Shown: one piece after another, positions 29,424-39,184 of the stretch
Layout: each line of letters opens with the position of its first letter
How positions within the stretch are numbered: position 1 is the stretch's first letter
NCBI GenBank assembly: GCA_029946065.1
Contig: JAQSDU010000007.1
Span: 288,502 to 352,501, forward strand
Direction: 5' to 3'
DNA length: 64,000 bases
DNA from: Flavobacterium sp.
Lineage (GTDB): Bacteria > Bacteroidota > Bacteroidia > Flavobacteriales > Flavobacteriaceae
Program-made: the position numbers and the translations under genes
The notes under the pieces: model-generated
Told to the model about the DNA's origin: nothing
Database searches by the model: none
The model's input: the letters and a program-made list of their open reading frames with translations, nothing else

Positions 29424-30275
29424 TTATAGTTTGAGTTTATATAATTTACCGCCTATTTTCTTCTCCCTTTCATCCGAAATATACACTTCTGAATTGTTCA
29501 AAAATCCAATACCTTCTTTTTGGGTGTAATCCTGAAGGTCAATTTCACGTACTTTTCCATTAAGGAAATCATCATTCTTGTAATTTTCAAAAAGCCAGGC
29601 TTTGGCACAACTCAGCAATATGACTATCTTGCCATCGGGGCTGATATCTGCACTGGTAATGGCGCATTTCCGGAATTCGTCGCAGGTTTTGAATTTCCCA
29701 ATCAATTGCGCTGGATTGTGCCCGGTTTTGTTGGCAACTTTGTACAGCATCGTTGTGCCGTCAAATTTAGAGCTTCGGTTTTTGGTAAAAAGATAGAAGT
29801 TGTCTTTGTAGTAAAAAAACGCTTCACAGTCGTAAAAGCGTTGTGATTTTTTGGGAGGAAAATCTTTTTGTTCTGGATAATAGAATTCGATTTTTTTAGC
29901 AATTGCAGCGTCGCTTTTCGTTAAATCGGAAGCGCTAATTTCGTATATCGCCAGATTTTCGCGATTGTTGTCATTGTTGCCGAAATCGCCAATATAGAGG
30001 TTTCCGTCTTGATCAGAAGTCAGGTCTTCCCAATCATTATTATCGGTATTTTTAATCGTAACTGTATTTACGATTTTACCTTCCGCGTCAAGCGCATACA
30101 ATTCGGGTTTGTTGCCACTGTCTTCGCAAACCCATATTAGGCCTGATTTTTCGGGGACTTCAACAGCAGAAACTTCCTTTAAATTATGCGGAAAATAGAA
30201 AACAACGGGAAGTGTTTTCGGTGTATCGACACAAGAGTACAATAAAATGGAAACAAGGAAAGGGCGGATTTTCAT
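29424..30275 (-). CDS. Secreted lipoprotein with propeller-like repeats
   Basis: 283 residues from the ATG at 30275, where MKIRPFLVSILLYSCVDTPK forms a short lipoprotein signal; the open frame to 30407 adds a Cys-rich stretch with no family look. Repeats such as EVPEKSGLIWVCEDSGNKPE, DQDGNLYIGDFGNNDNNREN and SADISPDGKIVILLS fit blades of a beta-propeller (SdiA-regulated / NHL-like families). The Asp/Asn-rich loops suggest calcium or ligand binding. It converges on the phosphatase-barrel gene. No enzymatic motif is seen. Confidence 0.8.
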   Translation of the reverse strand: MKIRPFLVSILLYSCVDTPKTLPVVFYFPHNLKEVSAVEVPEKSGLIWVCEDSGNKPELYALDAEGKIVNTVTIKNTDNNDWEDLTSDQDGNLYIGDFGNNDNNRENLAIYEISASDLTKSDAAIAKKIEFYYPEQKDFPPKKSQRFYDCEAFFYYKDNFYLFTKNRSSKFDGTTMLYKVANKTGHNPAQLIGKFKTCDEFRKCAITSADISPDGKIVILLSCAKAWLFENYKNDDFLNGKVREIDLQDYTQKEGIGFLNNSEVYISDEREKKIGGKLYKLKL

Positions 30276-30376
30276 GGAAGTACATTTACCATGTAAAAAT
30301 AGGCAATCTTCTACTAAAAATGACATTTTTACTAAAGCGTCTCCAGAAATGCATTCTGTTAAAATAAGGAATTGCC

Positions 30377-30414
30377 CACAGATTAAGCAGATTAAACAGA
30401 TTGACACGGATTTT
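30377..30414. repeat. Short tandem repeat of CAGATTAA-type units
   Basis: CACAGATTAAGCAGATTAAA followed by CAGATTGACACGGATTTT gives three to four imperfect copies. A partial inverted match (ATCTGTGCAAATC) follows at 30425. This kind of intergenic repeat is common in Flavobacteria. Confidence 0.6.
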
Positions 30415-30520
30415 GCAAATGGTTATCTGTGCAAATCAGCTAAATATGTGTAGTCTTTGTGCCATTTTACAGTTGTATAATATGGCATAGTAATACCATC
30501 GCGGTTTTGCGTATATTCGC

Positions 30521-30528
30521 TATCTTTG
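30521..30528 (+). promoter_or_regulatory. -7 box (TATCTTTG) for the HD hydrolase gene
   Basis: An exact TAnnTTTG match, 22 bases before the GTG start at 30551. Confidence 0.55.
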
Positions 30529-30550
30529 CCAATCAAATTTTTGCACCAAC

Positions 30551-31786
30551 GTGAGCCAATTCAACAAGCTGAAAATTTTTAACGACCCAATTTACGGTTT
30601 CATTACCATTCCTGATACCATTATTTACGATTTGATCCAACATCCGTATTTCCAGCGTTTGCGTCGTATTTCACAAATGGGATTGTCATACCTGGTTTAT
30701 CCTGGCGCCCATCACACGCGTTTTCACCATGCGATGGGCTGCATGCACATTATGCAAAAAGCGATTGAAGTGATCCGTTACAAAGGTACATCGATTTCTA
30801 AAGAAGAAGAAAAAGCGTTATATGTCGCCATTTTATTGCACGATATTGGGCATGGTCCTTTTTCTCACGCTATGGAACACAGTATTGTTGAAGATGTAAG
30901 CCACGAGGCAATTTCGTTGTTGTTTATGAACAAACTCAACGCCGAATTCAACGGTGAACTGACGCTTGCCATCGAAATTTTTAAAGAAAAATACCACCGC
31001 AAATTCATGCTGCAACTGATTTCGAGTCAGCTTGATATGGACAGAATGGATTATCTCAAACGGGACAGTTTTTATACCGGAGTTGCGGAAGGAAACGTCA
31101 ATTCTGACCGTTTGATCCAAATGATGAGCGTTAAGGATGATACTTTGGTGATTGAAGAAAAAGGCATTTATTCTGTAGAAAAATTCCTGATGGCGAGGCG
31201 ATTGATGTATTGGCAAGCATATCTTCACAAAACGAGTCTTGCCGCAGAATTGATTTTAACAAAAACCTTAAAACGCGCCAAAGAGCTCACGCAAAAAGGA
31301 ATTTTATTGAATGCAAGCGCACCGTTATCGTATTTTCTTCACCATAAAATTGCGCAAGAAGATTTTGATGACAAAACGTTGGATTTGTTTTCGCAACTCG
31401 ATGATTCCGATATTATCAGTGCGCTGAAAGCGTGGCAACATCATGATGATTACGTGTTAAGTGCTTTGAGCAAAATGATCATCAACCGCGATTTGCTGAA
31501 AATAAAAGTCAGCGAAGAAAAATATAGCAAGGAAGATGTAGATCAAAAAATCAGCGAATTTGTAGCTTTGGAAGGTATTTCTGTTGCCGAAGCGCAGTAT
31601 TTTGTATTCCGAGGAAAAATTAAAAACCAGGCTTATAACAAGGAGGCGGAGCCGATTACGATCCTTAAAAAAGACAAAACTACCGAAGATGTTGTTAGTG
31701 CATCCGACCAATTGAACCTAAAAGCGTTGACGAAAGCAGTGACCAAATATTACATTTGTTTTCCAAAAGTACTTGCCAAAAATTAA
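30551..31786 (+). CDS. HD-domain phosphohydrolase (dGTPase-like)
   Basis: 411 residues, starting at a GTG (MSQFNKLKIFNDPIYGFITI). The HD motif is ILLHDIGHGPFSHAMEH, preceded by PGAHHTRFHHAMGCM, as in dNTP triphosphohydrolase / SAMHD1-like enzymes, and followed by SSQLDMDRMDYLKRDSF. It probably hydrolyses deoxynucleoside triphosphates, though the exact substrate is not readable. It directly precedes the lpx block; in Flavobacteria the same arrangement is common. Confidence 0.9.
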   Translation: MSQFNKLKIFNDPIYGFITIPDTIIYDLIQHPYFQRLRRISQMGLSYLVYPGAHHTRFHHAMGCMHIMQKAIEVIRYKGTSISKEEEKALYVAILLHDIGHGPFSHAMEHSIVEDVSHEAISLLFMNKLNAEFNGELTLAIEIFKEKYHRKFMLQLISSQLDMDRMDYLKRDSFYTGVAEGNVNSDRLIQMMSVKDDTLVIEEKGIYSVEKFLMARRLMYWQAYLHKTSLAAELILTKTLKRAKELTQKGILLNASAPLSYFLHHKIAQEDFDDKTLDLFSQLDDSDIISALKAWQHHDDYVLSALSKMIINRDLLKIKVSEEKYSKEDVDQKISEFVALEGISVAEAQYFVFRGKIKNQAYNKEAEPITILKKDKTTEDVVSASDQLNLKALTKAVTKYYICFPKVLAKN

Positions 31787-31806
31787 CATTTAAAACCTAT
31801 TTTTTA

Positions 31807-31814
31807 TACTTTTG
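31807..31814 (+). promoter_or_regulatory. -7 box (TACTTTTG) for the lpx operon
   Basis: TACTTTTG matches TAnnTTTG. It lies 5 bases before a 35-codon ORF (31820-31927) and 109 bases before lpxD. Confidence 0.5.
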
Positions 31815-31819
31815 TGGCG

Positions 31820-31927
31820 ATGAAACGAGCAAAGCTGAATTTTTGTTATAATATTGAAAGCTGCAAGGGCGAGTTCCTAGCGAACCTTCGGGATTATACC
31901 GATGGAAAATATAATCCGATAAGATGA
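31820..31927 (+). CDS. Possible 35-codon upstream ORF overlapping the lpxD start
   Basis: ATG at 31820 opens a frame reading [20 protein letters not shown] and continuing to KYNPIR, ending in TGA at 31925-31927. Its stop overlaps the lpxD ATG as ATGA, the classic arrangement for translational coupling. A GGATTATA/TATAATCC inverted pair (31891-31898 and 31910-31917) lies near the lpxD start. The peptide has no known family. It may be a leader peptide or a chance frame. Confidence 0.35.
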   Translation: MKRAKLNFCYNIESCKGEFLANLRDYTDGKYNPIR

Positions 31928-32949
31928 AATTTACAGCAGAACAAATAGCGGGTATTTTAGAAGGAGAAGTTGTTGGAAATCCCAATGCCGAGGTTTCCCG
32001 GTTGTCAAAAATCGAAGAAGGAACTGATGGCTCGCTTACTTTTCTGTCCAATCCGAAATACCAGAATTTCATTTATTCTACACAAGCTTCTGTAACAATT
32101 GTCAACAATACTTTTGTGCCCGAATCGCCACTAACCACAACATTGATTAAGGTAGAAGACGCTTATGGTGCTTTTTCCAAAATCCTTGAATTTTATAACG
32201 AAGTCAAACACAATAAAAACGGTATAGAGCAACCTGCTGCCATTTCAGAAAATGTCAAATACGGCGAAAATTTCTACCTTGGAAGTTTTAGTTATATTGG
32301 TAATAATGTAATAATTGGCGACAATGTTAAAATATATCCTAATTCTTTTATAGGTGATAATGTTGAAATTGGGAATAATGTAATTATTTTTGCCGGAGCT
32401 AAAATTTATTCTGAAACAAAAATAGGAAACAATTGCAGCATACATTCCGGTGCCATCATTGGCGCAGACGGTTTTGGTTTTGCGCCGAATGAAGACGGTA
32501 CCTACACCAAAATCCCGCAAATTGGCAATGTAATCATTGAAGATAATGTGGACATTGGTGCTGCGACAACAGTTGACCGCGCTACGATGGGTTCGACGAT
32601 TATTCGTAAAGGCGTAAAACTCGACAACCAAATTCAGATTGCGCACAATGTCGAAATTGGCGAAAACACTGTAATTGCTGCACAAACAGGCGTTGCAGGT
32701 TCTACTAAGATCGGCAAAAATTGCATGATTGGCGGGCAAGTTGGTATTGCAGGCCATTTAACGATTGGTAATAATATAAGGATTCAGGCGCAATCCGGAA
32801 TCGGAAGGAATATCAAAGACGACGAAATAATTCAGGGAAGCCCGGCTTTCGGTTATTCAGATTTTGCGAAATCCTACGTGCATTTTAAAAACCTACCGAA
32901 AATCGTATCGGAATTTGAAGAATTAAAGAAAAAGATAAACAAACAATAA
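31924..32949 (+). CDS. lpxD: UDP-3-O-acylglucosamine N-acyltransferase (LpxD)
   Basis: 341 residues, typical length. LpxD adds the second acyl chain (N-linked) to UDP-3-O-acyl-glucosamine in lipid A synthesis. The N-terminal uridine-binding domain (about 1-100) has [15 protein letters not shown]. The left-handed beta-helix follows with hexapeptide repeats, and the catalytic His lies in [15 protein letters not shown]. The C-terminal helix ends [12 protein letters not shown]. Head of the lpxD-lpxC/fabZ-lpxA run, with 15 bases to the next gene. Confidence 0.96.
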   Translation: MKFTAEQIAGILEGEVVGNPNAEVSRLSKIEEGTDGSLTFLSNPKYQNFIYSTQASVTIVNNTFVPESPLTTTLIKVEDAYGAFSKILEFYNEVKHNKNGIEQPAAISENVKYGENFYLGSFSYIGNNVIIGDNVKIYPNSFIGDNVEIGNNVIIFAGAKIYSETKIGNNCSIHSGAIIGADGFGFAPNEDGTYTKIPQIGNVIIEDNVDIGAATTVDRATMGSTIIRKGVKLDNQIQIAHNVEIGENTVIAAQTGVAGSTKIGKNCMIGGQVGIAGHLTIGNNIRIQAQSGIGRNIKDDEIIQGSPAFGYSDFAKSYVHFKNLPKIVSEFEELKKKINKQ

Positions 32950-32964
32950 CAAAAAGGAATAAAC

Positions 32965-34353
32965 ATGGTTAAACAAAAGACCATCAAAAACGAAATTTCA
33001 CTAACGGGAGTTGGACTTCACACCGGAAAAGAGGTGAATATGACTTTTAAACCGGCACCAATTAACAACGGATTTACTTTTGTAAGAGTTGATTTGGAAG
33101 GGCAACCCGTGATTGAAGCAGACGCCAATTATGTAGTCAATACGCAAAGAGGAACGAATCTTGAAAAACTGGGCGTGAAAATCCAGACTTCCGAGCACGT
33201 TCTTGCTGCTTTCGTTGGTTGTGATGTGGACAATGTGATTATCGAATTGAACGCTTCTGAGCCGCCAATTATGGATGGTTCTTCTAAATATTTTGTTGAA
33301 GCTATTGAAAAAGCCGGCATCGAAGAGCAAGAAGCGGAAAGAAAATATTATGTCGTAAAAGAAGTCATTTCTTTCACCGATGAAGCTACAGGAAGTGAAA
33401 TTTTAGTAATGCCAAGCGATGACTATCAAGTGACGGCAATGGTTGATTTTGGTACGAAAGTACTTGGAACACAAAATGCTACGATGAAAAGTATCGCCGA
33501 TTTCAAAAGCGAAATCGCCGATTCCAGAACATTCAGTTTTTTACATGAACTCGAATCATTACTCGAAAACGGTCTTATCAAAGGCGGCGATTTGAATAAT
33601 GCCATCGTTTATGTTGATAAGGAAATTTCCGACTCGACGATGGAAAGCCTGAAAGTTGCCTTCGGGAAAGAAAAGATTACCGTTAAACCGAATGGCATCC
33701 TAGACAACCTGACTTTGCACTATCCTAACGAAGCTGCAAGACACAAACTACTTGACGTAGTGGGCGATTTGGCATTGATTGGAATGAAAATCAAAGGAAA
33801 AGTAATCGCCAATAAACCTGGACACTACGTTAATACGCAGTTTGCAAAAAAGATGGCGAAAATCATCAAAATAGAGCAAAGAAACCATGTTCCGGTTTAC
33901 GATTTGAACCAGGAACCGTTGATGGACGTGAATAAAATCATGGCAATGTTGCCACATAGGCCACCGTTTTTGTTGGTTGACAAGATTTTTGAATTGTCGG
34001 ATACACACGTTGTCGGATTGAAAAATGTCACGATGAACGAACCATTTTTCGTTGGACATTTTCCAGATGCACCAGTAATGCCAGGTGTTTTGATTGTAGA
34101 AGCGATGGCGCAAACGGGCGGGATTTTGGTATTAAGTACCGTTCCGGATCCGGACAATTACCTGACTTTCTTTATGAAAATCGATAATGTGAAATTCAAA
34201 CACAAAGTTTTGCCAGGCGATACATTAATATTCAAATGCGATTTGATTACACCAATAAGGCGCGGTATTTGCCACATGCAAGCGAACGCCTACGCAAATG
34301 GGAAACTCGTTGCAGAAGCCGAATTGATGGCACAAATAGCAAGAAAACAATAA
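32965..34353 (+). CDS. lpxC/fabZ: Bifunctional UDP-3-O-acyl-GlcNAc deacetylase / 3-hydroxyacyl-ACP dehydratase (LpxC-FabZ)
   Basis: 462 residues, a fusion known in Bacteroidota. The LpxC part (1 to about 305) has the zinc ligands in QTSEHVLAAF and in RHKLLDVVGD. The FabZ part (about 318-462) has IMAMLPHRPPFLLVDKI with the catalytic His, and VGHFPDAPVMPGVLIVEAMAQ with the catalytic Glu. The fusion couples a committed lipid A step with dehydration of 3-hydroxyacyl-ACP, which share the same acyl-ACP pool. Confidence 0.97.
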   Translation: MVKQKTIKNEISLTGVGLHTGKEVNMTFKPAPINNGFTFVRVDLEGQPVIEADANYVVNTQRGTNLEKLGVKIQTSEHVLAAFVGCDVDNVIIELNASEPPIMDGSSKYFVEAIEKAGIEEQEAERKYYVVKEVISFTDEATGSEILVMPSDDYQVTAMVDFGTKVLGTQNATMKSIADFKSEIADSRTFSFLHELESLLENGLIKGGDLNNAIVYVDKEISDSTMESLKVAFGKEKITVKPNGILDNLTLHYPNEAARHKLLDVVGDLALIGMKIKGKVIANKPGHYVNTQFAKKMAKIIKIEQRNHVPVYDLNQEPLMDVNKIMAMLPHRPPFLLVDKIFELSDTHVVGLKNVTMNEPFFVGHFPDAPVMPGVLIVEAMAQTGGILVLSTVPDPDNYLTFFMKIDNVKFKHKVLPGDTLIFKCDLITPIRRGICHMQANAYANGKLVAEAELMAQIARKQ

Positions 34354-34386
34354 TTCGGTTTTAAACCAAAAAAACATAAAACACAG

Positions 34387-35172
34387 ATGAATCAACCATT
34401 AGCTTATGTTCATCCGGGCGCAAAAATCGCCAAAAACGTAGTAATAGAACCGTTCACGACCATTCATAATAATGTTGTGATTGGCGACGGTACCTGGATT
34501 GGTTCCAATGTGACCATTATGGAAGGCGCAAGAATCGGTAAGAATTGCAATATTTTTCCGGGTGCGGTAATTTCCGCAGTTCCGCAGGATTTGAAATTTG
34601 GAGGAGAGGATTCTCTTGCCATTATCGGCGATAATTGTACCATCCGCGAATGCGTAACCATTAATAGAGGAACAATTGCTTCAGGACAAACTACAATAGG
34701 AAATAATTGCTTGATCATGGCCACTGCCCACGTAGCGCACGATTGCCATATTGGCGATAACGCTATTATCGTAAATGGTGTTGCTTTGGCTGGGCACGTA
34801 ACCGTTGGAAAATTTGCAATCATTGGCGGGTTGGCAGCCATCCATCAATTCATTCATATTGGCGATCACGCAATGATTTCGGGAGGTTCTTTGGTAAGAA
34901 AAGATGTTCCGCCTTTCACAAAAGCGGCGAAAGAGCCTTTGTCATATGTTGGAATTAATTCCGTCGGATTGAGAAGAAGGGGTTTTACAACTGACAAAAT
35001 CCGTGAAATACAGGAAATTTACAGAATTCTGTACCAAAAAAATTACAATACTTCCCAAGCGGTAAGCATCATCGAAGCGGAAATGGAAGCGACTCCGGAA
35101 AGAGATGAAATCCTTGATTTTATTCGTAATTCTTCGCGAGGCGTGATGAAAGGATATACTGGGAATTATTAG
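34387..35172 (+). CDS. lpxA: UDP-N-acetylglucosamine O-acyltransferase (LpxA)
   Basis: 261 residues, the usual LpxA length. The first lipid A step, transferring 3-hydroxyacyl from ACP to UDP-GlcNAc. Hexapeptide repeats build a left-handed beta-helix; the active-site His is in CLIMATAHVAHDCHIGDN. A C-terminal helical region (FTTDKIREIQEIYRILY) is typical. It follows lpxC-fabZ by 33 bases. Confidence 0.96.
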   Translation: MNQPLAYVHPGAKIAKNVVIEPFTTIHNNVVIGDGTWIGSNVTIMEGARIGKNCNIFPGAVISAVPQDLKFGGEDSLAIIGDNCTIRECVTINRGTIASGQTTIGNNCLIMATAHVAHDCHIGDNAIIVNGVALAGHVTVGKFAIIGGLAAIHQFIHIGDHAMISGGSLVRKDVPPFTKAAKEPLSYVGINSVGLRRRGFTTDKIREIQEIYRILYQKNYNTSQAVSIIEAEMEATPERDEILDFIRNSSRGVMKGYTGNY

Positions 35173-35291
35173 TATTCAGTACTCAGTATTGCGTGAATGG
35201 CGACAACATTTAAAATTTAACATTCAACATTTAAAATAAACATAGGTTGTTACCAAATAACCGAATTAACAAATAAACAAATTACTTTAAA

Positions 35292-35858
35292 ATGGCATCT
35301 ACATCAGATATTAGAAACGGATTATGTATCAAGTACAACCATGATATATACAAAATCATCGAATTCCTTCACGTAAAACCAGGAAAAGGTCCAGCTTTCG
35401 TGCGTACAAAACTAAAAAGTTTAACGAACGGAAAAGTTTTGGACAACACTTTTTCTGCCGGACACAAAATTGATGAGGTTCGTGTTGAAACGCATGAATT
35501 CCAATATTTATATGCTGAAGGCGATTTGTTTAATTTTATGCATACGGAATCTTATGAGCAAATCCAATTGAACAAAGCCATTTTGGATGCTCCAGATTTG
35601 TTGAAAGAAGGAACAACCGTAAAAGTAATCATCAACGCTGAAACGGAAGCACCGTTATCTGTTGATATGCCAGCTTCTGTAGTTTTGGAAGTGACTTATT
35701 CTGAACCAGGCGTAAAAGGAAATACATCTACAAACGCTACAAAACCTGCCACTGTTGAAACTGGCGCAACTGTAAACGTACCTTTGTTCATCAACGAAGG
35801 TGATAAAATTAAAATTGATACCGCTTCTGGACAATATATGGAGCGCGTAAAAGAGTAA
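35292..35858 (+). CDS. efp: Elongation factor P
   Basis: 188 residues, three OB-like beta domains. EF-P relieves ribosome stalling at proline runs. The loop contacting the tRNA reads HVKPGKGPAFVRTKL, with Lys 32 at the tip, which in many species carries a modification. No modification enzymes such as EpmA or an EarP-type partner are in this window. It lies about 120 bases after lpxA, so it likely has its own promoter or is read through. Confidence 0.97.
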   Translation: MASTSDIRNGLCIKYNHDIYKIIEFLHVKPGKGPAFVRTKLKSLTNGKVLDNTFSAGHKIDEVRVETHEFQYLYAEGDLFNFMHTESYEQIQLNKAILDAPDLLKEGTTVKVIINAETEAPLSVDMPASVVLEVTYSEPGVKGNTSTNATKPATVETGATVNVPLFINEGDKIKIDTASGQYMERVKE

Positions 35859-35968
35859 TTGGAAAATTAGAAAATTAATTAATGAGATAATGACCCTCAT
35901 GAGGATAATCATTGTTTTATTTTCTAAAATTATCTAATTATCTAATTGATAAATTATCGAATTAAAAT

Positions 35969-36898
35969 ATGAAGTTTCCCAAAATACAATCCCTCTCAAC
36001 AATAGCCAATCTCATCAACGCTGAGTTTGTTGGTAGTGCTGACTTTGAAGTACACGGTATGAACGAAATTCACGTTGTGGAACCGGGTGATATTGTATTT
36101 GTGGACCATCCTAAATATTATGACAAGGCGTTAAATTCTGCTGCGACTGTAATTCTTATCAATAAAGAAGTCGATTGTCCTGCTGGAAAAGTATTGTTGG
36201 TTTCTGACGATCCTTTTCGCGATTTCAATAAACTGACAAATCATTTCAAGCCTTTTCAGGCGTCGAATGTTTCGATTGCTGCGTCTGCAAAAATAGGCGA
36301 AGGCACCATTATCCAACCGAATACTTTCATTGGAAATCATGTTGTGATTGGAAAAAATTGCTTGATTCACGCAAATGTCACGATTTATGACCATACGGTT
36401 ATAGGCGATAATGTGATGATCCATTCCGGGACGATTTTAGGTGCAGATGCTTTTTATTACAAAAAACGCCCGGATGGTTTTGACCAATTAATTTCTGGCG
36501 GGCGCGTTGTCATTGAAGATAATGTTGGCATCGGTGCGCTTTGCACTATCGATAAAGGTGTTACTGGCGATACGACAATAGGCGAGGGCACGAAAATTGA
36601 CAACCAAGTGCATGTTGGCCACGACACTGTAATCGGAAAAAAATGCCTTATCGCGTCACAAACCGGAATCGCAGGTTGCGTTATTATTGAAGATGAAGTC
36701 ACGCTTTGGGGTCAAGTGGGTACGACAAGTGGCATTACCATCGGAACAAAAGCCATAGTCTTAGGGCAAACTGGCGTTACCAAATCTGTCGAAGGTGGCA
36801 AAACCTATTTCGGCACACCAATAGAAGAATCGCGTGAGAAACTCAAACAGCTCGCTTACATCAAAAAGATACCGGAAATACTCGAAAAATTAAAATAA
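35969..36898 (+). CDS. Second LpxD-like left-handed beta-helix acyltransferase
   Basis: 309 residues. The N-terminal part has [20 protein letters not shown] as in LpxD, and the hexapeptide part keeps the LpxD-style His motif [12 protein letters not shown]. It is shorter than the LpxD at 31924 and diverged, so it may be a paralogue with another acceptor or acyl donor. Flavobacteria often have such a second copy after efp. It is translated one base ahead of the NTF2-like gene. Confidence 0.85.
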   Translation: MKFPKIQSLSTIANLINAEFVGSADFEVHGMNEIHVVEPGDIVFVDHPKYYDKALNSAATVILINKEVDCPAGKVLLVSDDPFRDFNKLTNHFKPFQASNVSIAASAKIGEGTIIQPNTFIGNHVVIGKNCLIHANVTIYDHTVIGDNVMIHSGTILGADAFYYKKRPDGFDQLISGGRVVIEDNVGIGALCTIDKGVTGDTTIGEGTKIDNQVHVGHDTVIGKKCLIASQTGIAGCVIIEDEVTLWGQVGTTSGITIGTKAIVLGQTGVTKSVEGGKTYFGTPIEESREKLKQLAYIKKIPEILEKLK

Positions 36899-36899
36899 T

Positions 36900-37262
36900 A
36901 TGCTTGCTAAAAAACTGCTTCAGGACTTTTACAAATCAGATGCGCTCATAGACAGCGCGGTTATGGATACTTATCTGCACCCGGATGTTGTTATCGATTG
37001 GAACAGCAGCAAGGGTTTTATCCAAATGAAACGCGCCGATATTCTGGCTTTGACTGCCGAATTAGGTCGTGCTTATATTCGTTCAAAAGCAAGGATCAGC
37101 CATATAATTAAGGAAGGCGATACCGTCGCTGTTCGTTATTCCCATTATGTAAAAACAATTGAAAATCCGCGTGAAGAGATGCTTTTGGCACATTTTTTCG
37201 TGATTTGGGAAATCAAAGACGACAAATTGTTCCGTGGTTACCAAATCAGTCAGCTTTCTTAA
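36900..37262 (+). CDS. NTF2/SnoaL-like protein
   Basis: 120 residues, matching the small alpha-beta barrel of nuclear transport factor 2-like proteins: DFYKSDALIDSAVMDTYLHP at the N-terminus and HFFVIWEIKDDKLFRGYQIS at the C-terminus. The role is unknown. It begins one base after the stop of the preceding acyltransferase gene, so they are coupled. Confidence 0.75.
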   Translation: MLAKKLLQDFYKSDALIDSAVMDTYLHPDVVIDWNSSKGFIQMKRADILALTAELGRAYIRSKARISHIIKEGDTVAVRYSHYVKTIENPREEMLLAHFFVIWEIKDDKLFRGYQISQLS

Positions 37263-37295
37263 TTTAATTTTCAGGCATAATCAGCTTTCATCATT

Positions 37296-38432
37296 ATGTT
37301 TGAAGTAATCAAGAGGAACCGAATCAATATTATTATCAGAATTACTTGTCTGGTTTGGATTTTAACCAAATGGATGAGTTATAAATTATGGGTTTCTGAT
37401 AGGCTTTTTCCTTTAATTCCGCCTTTAAATTTTCTTGAGAATTTTACTGCCGATACGCATCTTGTATTGTTTTTTGCGGCACTTTCGGGTATTTTCTTGA
37501 TTTTCATTTTCCCAAAGAGCAGGTTTGTTTTGGGTCTTACGATTGCCATTGAATTGTGTTCCTGTATGCTCGACCAAAACCGTTGGCAACCTTGGGAATA
37601 CCAATACATAATCACGGTTTTATTTGCTTTTTTTTATCGCAATAATCCGAAGCAATTTCTGAATTACTTTACATTTCTAATTGTAATCATATACTTCAAC
37701 AGTGGATTGCACAAACTCAACGGGAGTTTTTTGTATGACGTCTGGGAAAGTATGATTTTGCGGAGGTTTTTTGGTTTGGATGAAAGCGTTATCGCTCAAA
37801 AATGGCTGCATTATGCCGGACTTTCGTTAGGAATAATTGAAGTGGTTGCCGCGTTGGGAATTTTATTTTTCAGGAAGAAAAAAGGCTTTGCATTGTTGCT
37901 GATTGGCATGCATATTTTTATTCTCGCATTGATTTCGCCCACTGGTCTAAATTACAACATCATTGTATGGCCGTGGAATGTTGCAATGATGGTATTGATT
38001 TATGTATTGGTTTTCAATCAATCGGATGCACATGTCTCATTTTACGGATTGGTAAAAGGGGCGAATTTTGTTCCATTTCTAGTTGTTGGGATTTTGCCAA
38101 TTTTATGTAATTTTGGGTTATACGACAATTTTCTGTCATTTAATTTGTACTCAGGAAGCCTCAAACAATTAGAAATTTGCGTTAAGGAAAATCAGTATAG
38201 TAAAGACTATACGCCTTATTATTCCCATAAGAAAAACTTCTGCGGCGATGAATATAAAGTGCTCAACGCCAATTTCTGGTCATTGAAGGAAATGAACATC
38301 ATCGTTTATCCCGAAGAACGTGTTTATTTTGATATTGTCAAGAAGTGGAAAGCCCGAAATCCGAACGTTAACGCTACATTCCACATCTATCAATATCCTT
38401 ACAAGCCTGAAAATATTAAGGAAATAGAGTGA
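37296..38432 (+). CDS. HTTM-like multi-pass membrane protein
   Basis: 378 residues with about eight hydrophobic segments and a soluble C-terminal tail of about 100 residues. The segment IYFNSGLHKLNGSFLYD resembles the helix motif in HTTM (vitamin K-dependent carboxylase-like) membrane proteins, where a GLxKLN pattern is typical. No carboxylase Lys pair is evident, so I would not call it an enzyme. It follows the NTF2-like gene by 33 bases. Confidence 0.65.
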   Translation: MFEVIKRNRINIIIRITCLVWILTKWMSYKLWVSDRLFPLIPPLNFLENFTADTHLVLFFAALSGIFLIFIFPKSRFVLGLTIAIELCSCMLDQNRWQPWEYQYIITVLFAFFYRNNPKQFLNYFTFLIVIIYFNSGLHKLNGSFLYDVWESMILRRFFGLDESVIAQKWLHYAGLSLGIIEVVAALGILFFRKKKGFALLLIGMHIFILALISPTGLNYNIIVWPWNVAMMVLIYVLVFNQSDAHVSFYGLVKGANFVPFLVVGILPILCNFGLYDNFLSFNLYSGSLKQLEICVKENQYSKDYTPYYSHKKNFCGDEYKVLNANFWSLKEMNIIVYPEERVYFDIVKKWKARNPNVNATFHIYQYPYKPENIKEIE

Positions 38433-38460
38433 TATTTTTACCATAAAAAGCCGCAAAAGA

Positions 38461-38481
38461 GTTGCCACAAAGGCACTAAGA
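38461..38481. repeat. Copy of dispersed intergenic repeat
   Basis: GTTGCCACAAAGGCACTAAG belongs to the repeat family described at 19712. It sits between two genes whose 3' ends converge. Confidence 0.45.
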
Positions 38482-38562
38482 GTTATTAGTCGTAATACAA
38501 CGGTTTACCGTAAAAGGCACAAGGTTTTATTCTTTTTTGGTTTGATAAATTTGTGTTGAATG

Positions 38563-39093
38563 TTACAATAACCCCGATTTTATTTGCTGCAATGTTTTTG
38601 AAGTAGAAACCAATTCGGAAACAATCACTTCTCTCAAATCATCAATTTTCATATCAAAATGCCTTGCCCAATCTTCTGAATACAAGAGGTTTCGGATTTG
38701 TTTGATCATTTTTGAAGCATCGGAAGCGGTTCTGAAAATAGGTAATTCAGTTCCTATAAAATTATTCTTGTGTTGGTATGCAGCAGTTTTTGCCTCAAAG
38801 TCAACTTCAATAAAATACAGTTTTTCGCTGCTGTTGTCATCTTGAAAATCGGTCCATTTGGCATAACCTAACCGCAAGCGTTTGTCATAATCCTGTGTTG
38901 ATTGCAATCGCCATTTACATTTTGCAGCGCGCCCCCAATGGTTGGAAAGCCGGAAAACGCCTTCATCGGTAAAATAATACGCACTCCCGGAATCGCTGGT
39001 GTAATTGGGTTGTTTTGATGCAATTTCGGAAAAATTCACTTCGTTAAAAACGCAGAAAGTATGTTTGTGGAAGTTGTTACGGTTGTATTGCAT
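38563..39093 (-). CDS. Conserved hypothetical protein downstream of tamL
   Basis: 176 residues from the ATG at 39093 (MQYNRNNFHKHTFCVFNEVN). The in-frame ATG at 39165 would give 24 more residues and shorten the gap to tamL to 20 bases; the frame above that runs into tamL and is spurious. There is no signal peptide or membrane segment. Aromatic-rich motifs such as YYFTDEGVFRLSNHWGRAA and LYFIEVDFEAKTAAYQ are notable. I do not recognise the family. The same-strand placement behind tamL-tamB suggests co-transcription. Confidence 0.7.
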   Translation of the reverse strand: MQYNRNNFHKHTFCVFNEVNFSEIASKQPNYTSDSGSAYYFTDEGVFRLSNHWGRAAKCKWRLQSTQDYDKRLRLGYAKWTDFQDDNSSEKLYFIEVDFEAKTAAYQHKNNFIGTELPIFRTASDASKMIKQIRNLLYSEDWARHFDMKIDDLREVIVSELVSTSKTLQQIKSGLL

Positions 39094-39184
39094 GGCGTAA
39101 AGGTAGGAAATAGTTTGTCGCAGGTAGATGTCGGGGTGAAGATAGCAGATGTTGGATAATAGCATCTGCCGACTATAAGCTTTC

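Noticed and set aside
30276..30407. N-terminal extension of the propeller lipoprotein
   Set aside because: The lipobox signal begins at 30275; the added stretch is Cys-rich with no known look.
31797..32072. A 91-residue minus-strand frame
   Set aside because: Antisense to lpxD and its leader.
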